Positions 46,301-56,800 of a stretch of 64,000 nucleotides of DNA are shown in pieces; position 1 is the first letter of the stretch, and each line of letters begins with the position of its first letter. The DNA comes from Luidia sarsii. Lineage: Eukaryota; Echinodermata; Asteroidea; Paxillosida; Luidiidae. Below the pieces are notes generated by a model that saw only the letters and a list, made by a program, of their open reading frames with translations, was not told the origin of the DNA and did not search any database. The stretch lies in contig OX465102.1 in the NCBI GenBank assembly GCA_949987565.1, forward strand, positions 11,486,763 through 11,550,762, given 5' to 3'. Position numbers and translations under genes: made by a program.

Positions 46301-48927
46301 TGGTGCTGGTGGTGGGCCAGCGGGGCCGCAACAAGGGCGAGTTCACCAACCCGCAGGGGGTGGCCAGCACGGCGGCCAACGGCGGCCGGCTGGTGGTGGC
46401 CGACAGCAACAACCAGTGCGTGCAGGTCTTCACCAACACCGGCGACTGCCGGCAGCGCTTCGGCGTGCGCGGCCGCAGCAACGGCCAGATGCAGCGGCCC
46501 ACCGGCGTGGCCGTCACGGCGGCCGGCAACTTCATCGTGGCCGACTACGACAACAAGTGGGTCAACGTCTTCGGGCCCGATGGCAAGTTCGTCAGCAAGC
46601 TGGGCACGGGCAAGCTGCTGGGCCCCAAGGGCGTCTGCGTGGACGCCAACAACAACATCATCGTGGTGGACAACAAGGCCAGCACCGTGCTCGTCTTCAC
46701 GCCGGCCGGCAAGCTCCTGAGCAAGTTCGGTTCGCGCGGCACCGAGGACCAGCAGCTGTGCGGCCCCCACTTTGCGGCCGTCAACGGCAGCAATCAGATC
46801 GTGGTCTCCGACTTCCACAACCACTGCATCAAGGTGAGTCCATTCCAATTCGGTCTTGATGCCCCTTTCCCTTGGGTCACTGACAGTGGCCAGATAGATT
46901 TCCCTTGTTTCATATTAACCACCATGTGCCAAATTCGGAGCACCGGTGGTGTTGTTATGTGCTGGGCCCCCTGATCCACTATTGTTCAAGTCTTAAACAA
47001 ATGTCTTCAACTAAACATGACAAAAGCCGCACAAACATCAGATTGTGCCAGGTTTGACTCACTTGTGCACAAACTGTACTTTTATAGATCTAGTGGAAGG
47101 TTTGTGGTGACACTGTGTAACATACAGTATCTCTTTTGAGACGGAGTGTACATTCCTCTCAACGTTTCGGGCAGTGTGTACTCTGTCAGGAGACAGTCAT
47201 GGCGTCACCATACACCTTCTGCTTGATACTTCATACACCATGCGTTGCAAACCTTCAAATCTTTTCTTATAGATCTATTTCACAGGTGTTTATTGTTCCC
47301 GACTGTTTAGCGATTTATGAAAAATGGCACATTAAAAAACCCCTGTGTAGCGTTCACTGACTTCAGTGACCAAACTGAAATTCTAAAAAAATGTAGAGGT
47401 CCTGATGTTTTGATGGTGGGAGGACCATTCTCAAAGGAAGAATCAGTCTGCCTTTGAGTAAGGAACATTCTTCCTTGGTCAAAACAAGATTGCCAACCAT
47501 ACTTCATGCAATGTTAATTGCACTGGACTGGATTTGAACACTCATTTTGCTAAGGATAAAATGCAAGAGGAACTCTGGGTGACAACCTGGTTTGCTTGAC
47601 CAGGGCTGTCTGTCCTTTAGCAAAAAGTTGGTGGTTTTCAAAGCGGCTCTGTGGAATGGGCCACAGAAGCCTCCTGCTCCAGAGTGCTGCTAGACCCTGA
47701 TGTTGGAAGTACATGTAAATAGATGCACATTGCACAGCAAGCTTTAGATTTCAGTCAACATCTGCATCGTGACCCTACTCTGGGATCGTTTTCTTCCCAC
47801 ACGAACCTCCCTCCCTCCCTCCCCCTTTCCCCCCTTCCTCTTGCCCACCTCTTTCCTTTTGCAGGTCTTTGAGCAGGACGGGCAGCTGGTGACCATGTTT
47901 GGCTCCAGGGGTGAGGGCAACGGGCAGTTCAATGCCCCAACGGGCGTGGCGGTGGATCTGATCGGTAACATCATTGTAGCAGACTGGGGCAACAGCCGAA
48001 TCCAGGTACTGGCAGCAGATTGTGTGCATCCAACTTTTTTTGTCTATTAACATCAAGACACATTTTGTACAACGGCCTGATGTTTCGATCTTAGCAGGGC
48101 CTGTCTCAGAGACAAAATGAGAAGGTGGTAGGATCAAGACACTGGGCCCCTAATCTTGTGGGATTTAATACGGAAGTCTTGGGTTCATGTCTTGATACAG
48201 TCTTATTTCCTTGGATCTTTAATGATGAGACAACATTTACCAATCTATTTTGTTACCCTCACTTCCTTCCTTTCAAACTTTGGTTCTTCCCTCTGTATTT
48301 CCTTTCCTAATTCCCTCCGTACTTCCTTCCATATGTCCTTTCCTATTTCCTTCTGCACTTCCTATCCTATTTCCTTTCGCACTTTCTTTTGTACTTCCTT
48401 CCATATTTCTTTTCCTGCTTCCTTTCGTACTTCCCTCTGCACTTTCTTTTGTATTTCCTTTCATATTTCCTTTCTTCCTTCTGTACTTCCTGTCCTATTT
48501 CCTTCTGCACTTCCTTTCGTACTTCCTTCCATATTCCCTTTCCTGCTTCCTTCTGCACTTCCTTTCGCACTTCCTTACTTCCATATTTCCTTTGCTACTT
48601 TCCTCTACTTCCTGCCCTCTTTCCTTCCCTTCTGCCTTCCCTACTTCTCTCTGTAAATCTTTTCCTTCCTTCTTTTCCTGCCCCTCCTCACCTGCATCCT
48701 GTCCCACTCTTCTCCATTTTTCCTTGCCCACTTCCTTCCTGAACTCCCTTTTTTCCCTTCCCTACATGCGTAAGGTCTTTGACCACACCGGCTCCTTCCT
48801 GTCCTACGTCAACACCACCGGCGACCCGCTCTACGGGCCCCAGGACATTGCGGTGACCAGCGACGGGTACGTGGCCGTGGCCGACTCGGGCAACCATTGC
48901 GTGAAGGTGTACAAGTACTTGCAGTAG
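42799..48927 (+). CDS. TRIM2/3: TRIM2/TRIM3-type TRIM-NHL RING E3 ubiquitin ligase (whole gene, 4 coding exons)
   Basis: Joined exons 42799-43344, 45415-46833, 47865-48005 and 48775-48927 give 752 residues; vertebrate TRIM2 and TRIM3 are about 744. All three introns have GT-AG ends and phase 0. Domains: C3HC4 RING (C19, C22, C34, H36, C39, C42, C56, C59), B-box2 (C125, H128, C137, C140, C145, C148, H153, H156), coiled coil about 168-290, filamin/IGFLMN about 334-429, a Ser-rich basic linker 430-472, then six NHL repeats about 475-752. Diagnostic strings are SPVV.QIDKQFL before the [13 protein letters not shown] at the filamin end, NPIEDDL before NHL1 and a terminal YKYLQ. Family members are cytoplasmic E3 ligases; vertebrate TRIM2 and TRIM3 act mainly in neurons. 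The start ATG sits in a good context (GCCATGG) and matches the family N terminus. A single pre-duplication ortholog of TRIM2 and TRIM3 is likely (inference). Confidence 0.96.
44069..44098. repeat. perfect 30-bp palindrome
   Basis: The arm TGGAGGAAGAAGGGG is followed directly by its exact reverse complement with no spacer. After one mismatch the symmetry continues for a few more bases. It lies inside TRIM2/3 intron 1. Confidence 0.95.
44194..44293 (-). mobile_element. tRNA-like SINE copy (reverse), in TRIM2/3 intron 1
   Basis: ATGGCAAAAAAATCTTTGAC, GAGCCTGAGACCTCTGATTT and TTCTCACCATCTGATCTGTC give the reverse of body, B-box side and A box. A second tail GACTGGGAACTTTTGAAAAA lies at 44368. 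Confidence 0.7.
44694..44739 (-). repeat. core-repeat copy in TRIM2/3 intron 1
   Basis: GAGAAAGGCCCTGCTGGGAT then CGAAACGTCAGGCCTTCC. A near-consensus single copy. Confidence 0.85.
44862..45062 (+). pseudogene. degraded non-LTR retrotransposon (LINE) reverse-transcriptase C-terminal fragment
   Basis: The frame reads [19 protein letters not shown], then a stop, then LLLHLR...[10 protein letters not shown] in the same frame, ending TGA at 45060-45062. The [16 protein letters not shown]...FK..LK.FL pattern is the classic C-terminal end of reverse transcriptases from CR1/Jockey-like LINEs in marine animals. The in-frame stop and missing catalytic core make it a dead 5'-truncated copy within TRIM2/3 intron 1. 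The clade cannot be set from this length. Confidence 0.75.
45191..45343. mobile_element. foldback (MITE-like) element, GGTTTGCGGTGACACC family
   Basis: Arms of about 50 bases start TGGAAGGTTTGCGGTGACG on the left and end ACCTCAAACCTTCCA on the right. The centre carries ACGTTGAGTTACTGGCTCTT, shared with the copy at 865-1030. No coding capacity; it lies in TRIM2/3 intron 1, 70 bases upstream of the exon 2 acceptor. Confidence 0.8.
45415..46833 (+). CDS. TRIM2/3: TRIM2/3 exon: coiled coil, filamin domain, first four NHL repeats
   Basis: This 1419-base exon encodes residues 183-655, from [11 protein letters not shown] to HNHCIK. The acceptor is TTCTGCTCAG and the donor AAG|GTGAGT, both strong. 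It holds most of the coiled coil, the filamin-type domain ([21 protein letters not shown]) and the early NHL repeats, with motifs such as [26 protein letters not shown] and [14 protein letters not shown] or C fills nearly every third position, which leaves the opposite strand free of stops for long stretches and creates spurious antisense frames of up to 484 codons. Vertebrate orthologs split this region over several exons as far as I recall, so fused exons are possible (not checked). Confidence 0.95.
46834..47864 (+). other. TRIM2/3 intron 2
   Basis: This 1031-base intron contains a degenerate GGTTTGTGGTGACAC foldback copy (47094 to about 47225), a GTCCTGATGTTTTGAT repeat fragment (about 47395-47440) and a piece resembling the reverse SINE head (about 47520-47560). 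A pyrimidine-rich tail leads to the acceptor. Confidence 0.8.
47094..47225. mobile_element. degenerate foldback copy, GGTTTGCGGTGACACC family
   Basis: It begins TGGAAGGTTTGTGGTGACAC and later carries GTCATGGCGTCACCATACAC as a decayed opposite arm, with CTCAACGTTTCGGGC in the middle. It is a diverged relative of 45191-45343. Confidence 0.55.
47865..48005 (+). CDS. TRIM2/3: TRIM2/3 exon: fifth NHL repeat
   Basis: The 47-codon exon encodes residues 656-702, from VFEQDGQLV to WGNSRIQ. A pyrimidine-rich acceptor ends CTTTTGCAG and the donor is CCAG|GTACTG. The conserved [12 protein letters not shown] and [13 protein letters not shown] motifs align without gaps to vertebrate TRIM2/3. The reading frame is phase 0 at both ends, so the exon equals one NHL blade unit. 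Confidence 0.94.
48006..48774 (+). other. TRIM2/3 intron 3 with a long pyrimidine tract
   Basis: A dispersed-repeat copy with the CCTGATGTTTCGATC core lies at 48073-48150, and a SINE-like GGGTTCATGTC piece at about 48180. From about 48250 to 48770 the sequence is a degenerate TTCC/CTTC repeat on the coding strand, running straight into the last acceptor. Confidence 0.85.
48250..48770 (+). repeat. degenerate TTCC-rich pyrimidine tract
   Basis: About 520 bases of repeated CTTCCTTTCGCACTTCCTTC-like units. Open frames on either strand here (for example about 225 codons on plus) come from this composition and are not genes, apart from the last exon at the end. Confidence 0.9.
48775..48927 (+). 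CDS. TRIM2/3: TRIM2/3 last coding exon: sixth NHL repeat and stop
   Basis: Residues 703-752 run from [12 protein letters not shown] to KVYKYLQ, then TAG at 48925-48927. The acceptor GCGTAAG follows a very long pyrimidine-rich intron tail. The segment [15 protein letters not shown] and the ending YKYLQ match the invariant C terminus of the TRIM2/3 group, where the last blade closes the propeller. Confidence 0.94.
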   Translation, partial: VFDHTGSFLSYVNTTGDPLYGPQDIAVTSDGYVAVADSGNHCVKVYKYLQ

Positions 48928-50392
48928 AAGGTGCGCGAGTGTCCCTACGTGCCGTGCAGGGGACTGCTGGACATGCTGTGCAGTGGGAGCTCGGCAAGGA
49001 GTGGGACATGGCAGTAGAGAGTAGATGCAACGGGGGAAAAAAAAGAAGAAAATTTAGTCAAATGAGCTGACTGTGATGTCCTGTTTACTCTCGACACAGC
49101 ACATATTAAACTATAACCAAAAACCAAAACCAAAGCCAATTCACTCTTAAAGGTAACGAATGCCCTCACAGGATATTTTGTCTTCAGCAAGATTGAAGGT
49201 CAGATTCTCAAAACTAGAAGATACAGATGACTGACAACCAAACCAAGCAACATACCACACTTTAAAAACTTGATCAAACCTTGCCAAACGATCTTTCAAA
49301 TATATCTTTTTTCTTTTATAAATGACTGAATACAGAGTTTGAACTGCCTAGTGCCTAGTATGGATGATAACTTGTCTAATACTAAATACTAGCCTAAAAT
49401 TGATCCAATTTTGCCAAGTGATTGAAACTTAAAGTGGCGGTAACTTGGTATTCAACATTACTTTGCAAGGTTTGACTGACGTTTTTATTAGTTAGTGATC
49501 AATATTGTCTTGTTCACTTCTTGTATCAAGCGAGTCCTGAGACTCAAGAAATCAAACAATGCAGAAGTTGTATCTTCTCCAATTATTGAATGACGCAAAG
49601 CAAGATACGAATGTCAAGTCAGGTGTCCAAGCCAAGTTCTAAAAGCCAAGCATAATTCAAATAATTCAAAACAAACCAAAGTGAGATCTCCATAAGTGAT
49701 ATCTGTAATCAATGAGTGTTGTAAGCAAGCTCAATAATGCGGATTCTCCAAAATCATGCAGAAACAAATTAAAGCAACGCCAAAAAAAGACAACATTCTG
49801 GAGTGTTAAAAATTTGATGTGCAATCGAAAGAAAATCGGGTCTAGACAATTGATGCGGATATCCATTGTGCATATCTCTAAAAAAAGAGGGGGCTGAATC
49901 TAATTCAGAAAGAGAGGCTCATCTGTTCTTTGGACGGTGGGCGCTAAAGCTCGTGCGCTGTGCCTCCAGTTTTTAAATTCCAAAGCAGTCTCGTATGTGT
50001 GTTGAATTCCGAGGCAAAACCTTGCTTGCACCACAGCGGGAATGTGACTTCCTGTGCAACTCCCTTTTGTTCAACCTGAAATAAGGCTTCATTCGCCTTT
50101 CATTTGTCACTATTATTTCTAAGGTAGTCACTGGCACAAGCACAAAATCTGAAAGCAAAAAAAACAGTAGAAACAGAACATGAGTACAACCAAAGAGTCT
50201 GAAAACACCCCTGAAGGATTGCCTAAAAGCAAACTAAATCACTGTCCCTTGTTGTTGCTGTAATTTCTACTTGCACAGTAGTACTTGGAGATTGTTCTGG
50301 ATTTTCGGTCATGAATTTTAATTTGATCAACAGTGTCGTCAACAGGAACATAGTCAGCTCGGTGTAATTCTATGGAACCAAATATTCAACAA

Positions 50393-50398
50393 AATAAA
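50393..50398 (+). terminator. candidate polyadenylation signal AATAAA
   Basis: A canonical hexamer about 1.47 kb after the TRIM2/3 stop. A weaker ATTAAA lies at 49105-49110. Neither is confirmed by a clear downstream GU-rich element. Confidence 0.35.
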
Positions 50399-50891
50399 AA
50401 TTGTTCAATCGTGATGAGTATGAAAAATGTGCAGATAATGTCTGCAGCTCTGGAAGAGGTATATTTGCGTCATTGTGCGCGATTTTATTTGCATATCATT
50501 TATGCAAATATTTGTGATTATCAAAATGCCATTGAAAGGGGGAAAAGGGGTTTTGAAAATCTGTATAGGAATTGGAATCACTTTCTATTCACATTGGTTC
50601 ACATATTTTGGTATGGGACGGTTCCTCACGTATTTGTTTTTATTTGTAACTGCACAAACCTCAGCTTTTCCAGTTTGCTTGCGTATGATTTGAGTTTTGG
50701 TAAACGACAAGGTTCAGTGTACATTTCTTTCTTTTTTAAATGTGTACAGCCCAGGCTCATCGTTTGTTGTGGTTTTTATTTTGCTTGTTGCAATTTTTTG
50801 TACCTTTTGTTTCAAGATTTTCAGTCCTGTATATTTATTTTGTAAGATAGACAAAGTTGTAATATATTTGTTTTTGCTAGTGGTAATTAAT

Positions 50892-50899
50892 TGTAAATA
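50892..50899 (+). promoter_or_regulatory. Pumilio-type element TGTAAATA
   Basis: This is an exact match to the PUF consensus TGTANATA in the T-rich part of the presumed 3' UTR. A near match, TGTATATT, lies about 60 bases upstream. TRIM-NHL proteins such as Brat work with Pumilio in flies, but an eight-base match alone is weak. Confidence 0.3.
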
Positions 50900-51250
50900 T
50901 GAATGCTTTCTAGTGTACATTGGAGGACTTAACGCTATTTCTTTACTCTTCATGCCTTGTTGTTTTATTTTCTGATTGTTTAATTTGGATTATTATCCCT
51001 GTTCATTTCTTAGTGACAACTCAACAATTGCATTCAGGGATTTCTTTTAAAAGCACGCTTGTTCCTTTTAATCTGTTCCCTTTTTTCCGGATTTGCATAC
51101 CAAAGTTGTTGTTTTTTCCATCCTTTTTTTCTGTGGTCGCCTGTTCATTACTTAGTTTGTAGAGATGCAATGTGAATGACAATGTGTAATTATTTCCTCC
51201 TGAATGACAGTTGACGGCTAAGGCTACCGTAATTCGGTGCATGGATACAG

Positions 51251-53681
51251 ATTCAGTGCACACGTTTCTATGGAAGCCACTGGCTAGTGGCTATGCACAG
51301 GCAATCCCGTAAACATTTTGGCATACCAAAGTTTGGCATACCAAAGTGCCAGTTCCGTTCAGTAAGCTCCCTTGGGTCAACTCCGACCCTGTCATGCCCG
51401 CGTTGCTCTGACGTCATTAATTAACCCCTAACTTACGCAGCAGCATACAAAGCAACGTCACGTCGATGGTAACCGAGATCTGCCCAAGTTAGCTAATCGA
51501 ACGTGCTGCACATTTGCCTGGCAACCGCATGCAGTAAGGAAACGGCCAATATAGGCATACTACACATGTACACCTTTGCAAGACAACAGATAACTTCAAG
51601 GAAAGGGTGAATGCAATGCTCCACTTTTCATATCAAGAATCAAGGGAAACTGGAAAAAAATACAGTCAGCTCGGGCGGGATTCGAACCCTCGACTCCTGC
51701 TTTCTAGTGCTTAGGCCTTATTACGTAATGAATATACGTCGAGTTCGGTAAGTAGAATTACATTCTCGAAAATCATACTTTATATGAAGACAATCTCGCA
51801 TGAATTTTTATCACTAATTTCGTACATATTGCATTCTGTTAAGTTTTGCACGGACAAATTGACTCGGCTGAGTCCATCTCAGTGCATTGCTTGAACAGAT
51901 CTCGATGGTCCTGCTTGATTTGCACGGAACCGGATCCCGACGGGCGATCCCGTCGCTGGTTCGCGCCAACCGGCAGGTGGTATCTTGTGCGGGAACCAGC
52001 GCTGGGATCAACCGAGCCCGTTCCGGATCCGTACGGTAGACGGCTGCATGTGCATGATATTCCTATCCCCTTTCGTGTTTGCCGCATTCAGTTTCACACG
52101 CTATTTTCTGCCTCCCCGTTCCATCCAAAGCGTGGACGAAAGAAAAAGAAAGATATTTTTTACGGATGATCTTTGTGTTATATTTGCCAAAAAAGAAAGA
52201 CAAATTATATCGTGTGGAGATCAACGAAGCTTGTACAGTGGTGTATAATACAAACAGAGCATTTGAATATTTATTCCATACCTGATAAACCTAAATCTAC
52301 TACTATACTGCCGTGCCTTCTTCTTGTGACGTAAGAGCGCTGATGGTAACAGACAGTGGGCGTGGCAGCCGGCTTGGTGGGCGTGGTCTTGCAATTAACA
52401 CCGCTTGTCAGCCATATACTAACGCCCGTGTCTATAGTCAGGCAACGTTGGCTTCCTTGACGCGTGGAACGCGCTGGTCCCCATGCGTTGTCAATTTGTG
52501 TAACATTATCATCTCCAGAAGTGTGGTGGGAACCACCGGACCATGGCCCAGCAGAAGTGATTGGATTCGCTGACTACGTCCCCAAGCTGGGCTGCTGTTA
52601 CTTGCTTTCTGCCTATAACCCACGAGCGCGGATTGCTACCCGTATTGTTCTTGCATGGTAACGTGGTAATGGGTTGCTATAACAGTAGACCCAACATAGT
52701 TTCATGGGGGGAAACACCCCCCAAAAATTCATGACGCCGGGTAGCAATCTGCGCCAAAACTCTAATCTATGGAGCTTTCACTGCGACCTACCAATATTGT
52801 TGTTCAATCATTCGACATACAGCCGAAGACAGTATGTCCCCTGCATGTTTGCACAGGCGTTAACGGGAACCGGATCCAACCAGTTTGAACAGGTTGACAC
52901 TGGCCGGCGCTGGATCTAAGTGGGCCCTGGTGCTGTTTTTCTGTTTGCCATTCCGTGTGTCCGTTGTCATGGCGCCCGAAGAAAAGCCGGTGGAAATTCT
53001 GTGCTCCCCCCCCCATCCCCCCTCACACACACATCGAAGCAACCTCAAAACTAATTCAGTGCGAACATTTCTAACCTCATCCTGTTCGTGTGTAGAGGTA
53101 ATAATAGTTGATGAGGTAGGCTTAAATTTTGCACTAACCTTGCTAACAACTTGAAACAAAACAAACGAGCTTACCGCCGTTGCAATCATAGCGTACTAAT
53201 CCCAAACCGTCGTTTTTTCGAAGTTATCGTAGGTTAGCTTTTCCTGAAAAAAAACTATTCTCAAATTTCTGTATGACAATATCCGATCCACTCGTATGCG
53301 TTCAGTTCCTCCTTAAATGAAAAGATAAAACCAGTGACGTCACTATTTTTACCTATAGAAATGACATTCCGACTAGAATTAAGCACTGCATTTCGACATT
53401 TTTTGTTGTTGAAAGAATGACAAGTAGTTCTTGAAAGAGCCCGTTTCCTCTAGTTTTTTGAGATGGTTGCCATGGCGATGTGCGCAGTTGCTTTTTATTG
53501 GTCAAATGAGCATCACCTGGGTCTTCGGCTTAGCCAGCGTGTGACGGTACCTGTATACTGCAAGCTACCTGTTCCACCTTGTAGTAGGGGAAAACAAAAA
53601 GGAACGGTCAGCCATCTTGGATGACATCACTTTAACCAGTTGATATTATCACTCCATTGCGTGTCGTATTGGGGTTTTGTA
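51251..53681. other. gene-free stretch, different repeat set
   Basis: It holds a half tRNA-like element (51663-51715), GGAACCGGATCC-bearing MITE-like pieces (about 51900-52040 and 52860-52930) and GC-richer unique sequence near 52320-52660. The core repeat of the left two-thirds is not seen. Short open frames show no family features. Confidence 0.6.
51663..51715 (-). mobile_element. 3' half of the serine-type tRNA-like element
   Basis: The plus strand GCTCGGGCGGGATTCGAACC then CTGCTTTCTAGTGC is the reverse of the B box and anticodon loop of the 38068 family; the 5' half is absent. Confidence 0.65.
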
Positions 53682-53806
53682 GGGGCTGTCCGTTTCGCAC
53701 GGACCGGATTGAACGCGCGGATCCCTCCGATGGTTCCCTCCATAGCGGTATTTGTGGCGGGAACCAGCCGTCCGAATCCGAGTCCGTGTGAAACGAGCAG
53801 AGCCCC
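53682..53806. mobile_element. MITE-like element with GGGGCTGTCCGTTTCGCACG ends
   Basis: The left end GGGGCTGTCCGTTTCGCACG and right end GTGTGAAACGAGCAGAGCCCC-type sequence are about 30-base imperfect inverted repeats. The centre is short, GC-rich and non-coding. Confidence 0.7.
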
Positions 53807-56800
53807 CACCCATCGTTTTCTTGAAGCGTACAGGACTGTTTACGTATGTGAGCTTATGTAAAAAGCATGTAATACAGCATAACCCAGGCAAGAATCCGCC
53901 GTCCCTTAAAGCGTACATCGAGGTAACTGATGTGGTTAATTATCGAAAGGACATTATTTGGCCCACGGGCAGGTCGAGCTGTTTCAATGTTCCCAATTTC
54001 GGTATGGCCGTGAAGGCTTCACTTCAATCGAACGATTCGATGCGGAGGGAAAAGGAGCACTTCATTTCTGTCATGCCTTTTATATAATCCAATCATTTGC
54101 CTTAAATCATTGGTAATTGTAAGTTTTTCTCACGTTATGGCATTTGCTGATTCATCAAAAATAGCAAGCTCGCCCCATTGTTGATGTAAAAATTAATGTG
54201 ATTCGATACGACCACAGGGTGTGTGTATATTATACACATGGACTTTCCGAAAACCCCGTCACTGTTTCTCGTCCGACGCGTGGACCAATGGTTGGTCACG
54301 TTACAGAGCTCATGTCACGTGCGTTCAATTACCAGGCCTTCCTAATAGACTTGGACGGTTTGTTTGCATTATAAACTACGCCCACGAACGTGGTTACAGA
54401 TCTTGACAAGCACACACACTGTAAACAGTCACAATTCAAAAGACCCATTTTTATGTTAGCTGCTCAATCCCAGAAAATGTTCTTGGAAATTACCATCGGT
54501 GATGACAGTGTAGCCGTGGTAATACAGGCCAGATCAAGTCGGCTGTTGCTTGTGAAATAGCTCAGCATTCAAACGGCGTCCTTCACTGGCTTTCTGGCTT
54601 CTGTTGGTTAACGCATTTCGTGCTCGAGAAAATTATGTGACTTCAGCATCTCCGTGACATTGAGCGCGGATATGGAATAGCGAATGCTCTTACACTGTGC
54701 ACGTGTGCAATAATAGGCCTAGGTCGAGAAGCATGGACCCAAGACGTCTTTTAAACCATATGATATTGTAGGATTGGTAATTCTCTGGTAATTCCAAATA
54801 CTTTTGGCAGTCTTCTTAATTCTATGAATTATTAGTTACTGATTATTTCGATTATACCCAGCATTGAAACCTGACTATAATGGGAATAAGTTCACTAGTG
54901 GCAAATTAACTTCGCTTCAATTGCCACGACTTGGACCTTTGGAGCTTCATATGCATATGCGTTGAGTTTCCTTGGGAAGATCGGTGCACCGTGAATTTAA
55001 ATGATTAGACACGCGGGATTTGACTGTCCCGCGTCCCCGTTGCAGTGGCGTACCAGTATTGGGCCTTAGATGCGCATTGCGGCCATCCCGTCTTCCATTA
55101 TAAGCAGTGTCATCACACTGAGGCTACTAAAAAAAGACTGGTGCCCCTTTTTTGCGACCTGGACATTGGTTTGCTTTACCACCTTGTGTATACGGGGATC
55201 CCGACAAAGATGGCCGACGTCGTGCAAATAGGCCGTTACCTTTTAGAAGCCCAGTGTGTCCTAATCCATTAGCTATGGCCAATTGGCTATGGCTATGACA
55301 TACAACCTTCGTAGTCTTCTGTGCAATTTGAAGCTGTAGTTATTGGACACGAACTAACATCCGTACAAAATTATGGCTTTGTTGCTGCTTTTGCTTTTTC
55401 AATGGACAGGAAATACTTTGGTCTAAGTTCGTCCCGGGATTCTCTATGACTGTATCAATTAAACCTTAAAGTAAATATTTATATGGTTTGAAATTATATC
55501 CTATATGAAATTGGTACTATGAGTACTTTATCAGTAGTATCAGTACTATGAGTACCGACAGTACTATATCAGTACTATAAGCACGATATCAGTACTGTAA
55601 GTATATAAGCCATACTATTATGACAAAGCATGGTTCTTGCCTTTGATAATGAAAGTAACTCCAAATTTTGCGTATGTTTTAGCAGTAAGTATATTATGCT
55701 TGTCTCCCTTTTGACCATTGCAATCGTTCAATCGTAGTGTGGTATAGTGCCGTTGCAATTGTGTACATAACTATAGTCGGCAGGAGTCCCACTCACAGCA
55801 TGCCATGTTGCAATGCGTTTTCCCGTAACGTATATAAGTCTATGCAATACTGTCGTCGAGTGTTCCCGGCCCAGCCAAAGGCTGAAACCGTTCGGGGAAC
55901 GGACTAAGGCTTCGCTCAGTGTACTGTGGAAATGGTTCGTTGGAATGTCACAGCGAAAATGCCAATGTGAGTGGAATTAAAAAAACAAAAACAAACAAAA
56001 ACAAAGAGACTGAACTTTGTGAAACTTTTCTTCCCCGTGTGGCTTGTTTATTTCTGATTCATGTCGATCCTTTGGGAGTTTGTACAACCAACTGCACGTA
56101 GTAATGTGCCATGGTTGTACCAATGAACCTAATACCTCCTTGGTTGTACCAGGGATGTACGGTAGCCCCCTCCTGCGCGTCCAATTCCAGGACGTTTGTG
56201 ATGATATATTCTATTGCATTCACTCGACGTAATAAGCACTGTGTGCCCGGTGCTTTGCCCGATCGCCTGCTGGAAAAAAAGTACAGGCAACCCGGGCGGG
56301 ATTCGAGCCCGCGACTCCCGCTTTCTAGTGCATACGTCTTAACCACTTGACCGTACCAACGAGCTGGCCGAGGTCGTGTGGCGGATTGGGGTCTGTATAG
56401 CGGCGGAGAAAGGACGAGTAGCCATGGTGAGAATAGGGAAGATTCGGATGAGGGAAAATGGGAATGCCTTTAATGAAGTGAATTCCTAATGGCTAGTGAG
56501 AGCATGGTGAGAGAGAGAGAGACGTTTACGATACGGATGTTGACGATGAGGGCGCTGTTCAGAACGACGTCGAAGCGGATAATGGTGACAGGGGAATCTT
56601 TGGATGGGAAAAGAGGAGGAGGCGACATTTAGGAAGATTGAGCACGAGTAACATGTTGATGAGAAGGACCGGGGATGACGTCAACCAGAAACCATGCAGA
56701 CAATACAGACGAAAGAAACAATTGTACTTCAAATTTCTAGATTTATTACTATTATACTTCGTATAGAGATTATAAAATGCCACATCACCGCCTATAAACA

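Larger units (their letters stand above)
48928..51250 (+). other. probable 3' UTR of TRIM2/3
   Basis: After the stop the sequence is AT-rich and free of the dispersed repeats seen upstream. It has candidate polyadenylation signals ATTAAA (49105) and AATAAA (50393) and a T-rich stretch from about 50580 to 51150 that looks like a long animal 3' UTR. The true end is not visible, and the AATAAA at 50393 could end it earlier. Confidence 0.45.

Noticed and set aside
45394..46848. 484-codon minus-strand open frame and a 264-codon one
   Set aside because: Antisense shadows of GC-rich TRIM2/3 exon 2; the sense strand encodes a well-conserved family.
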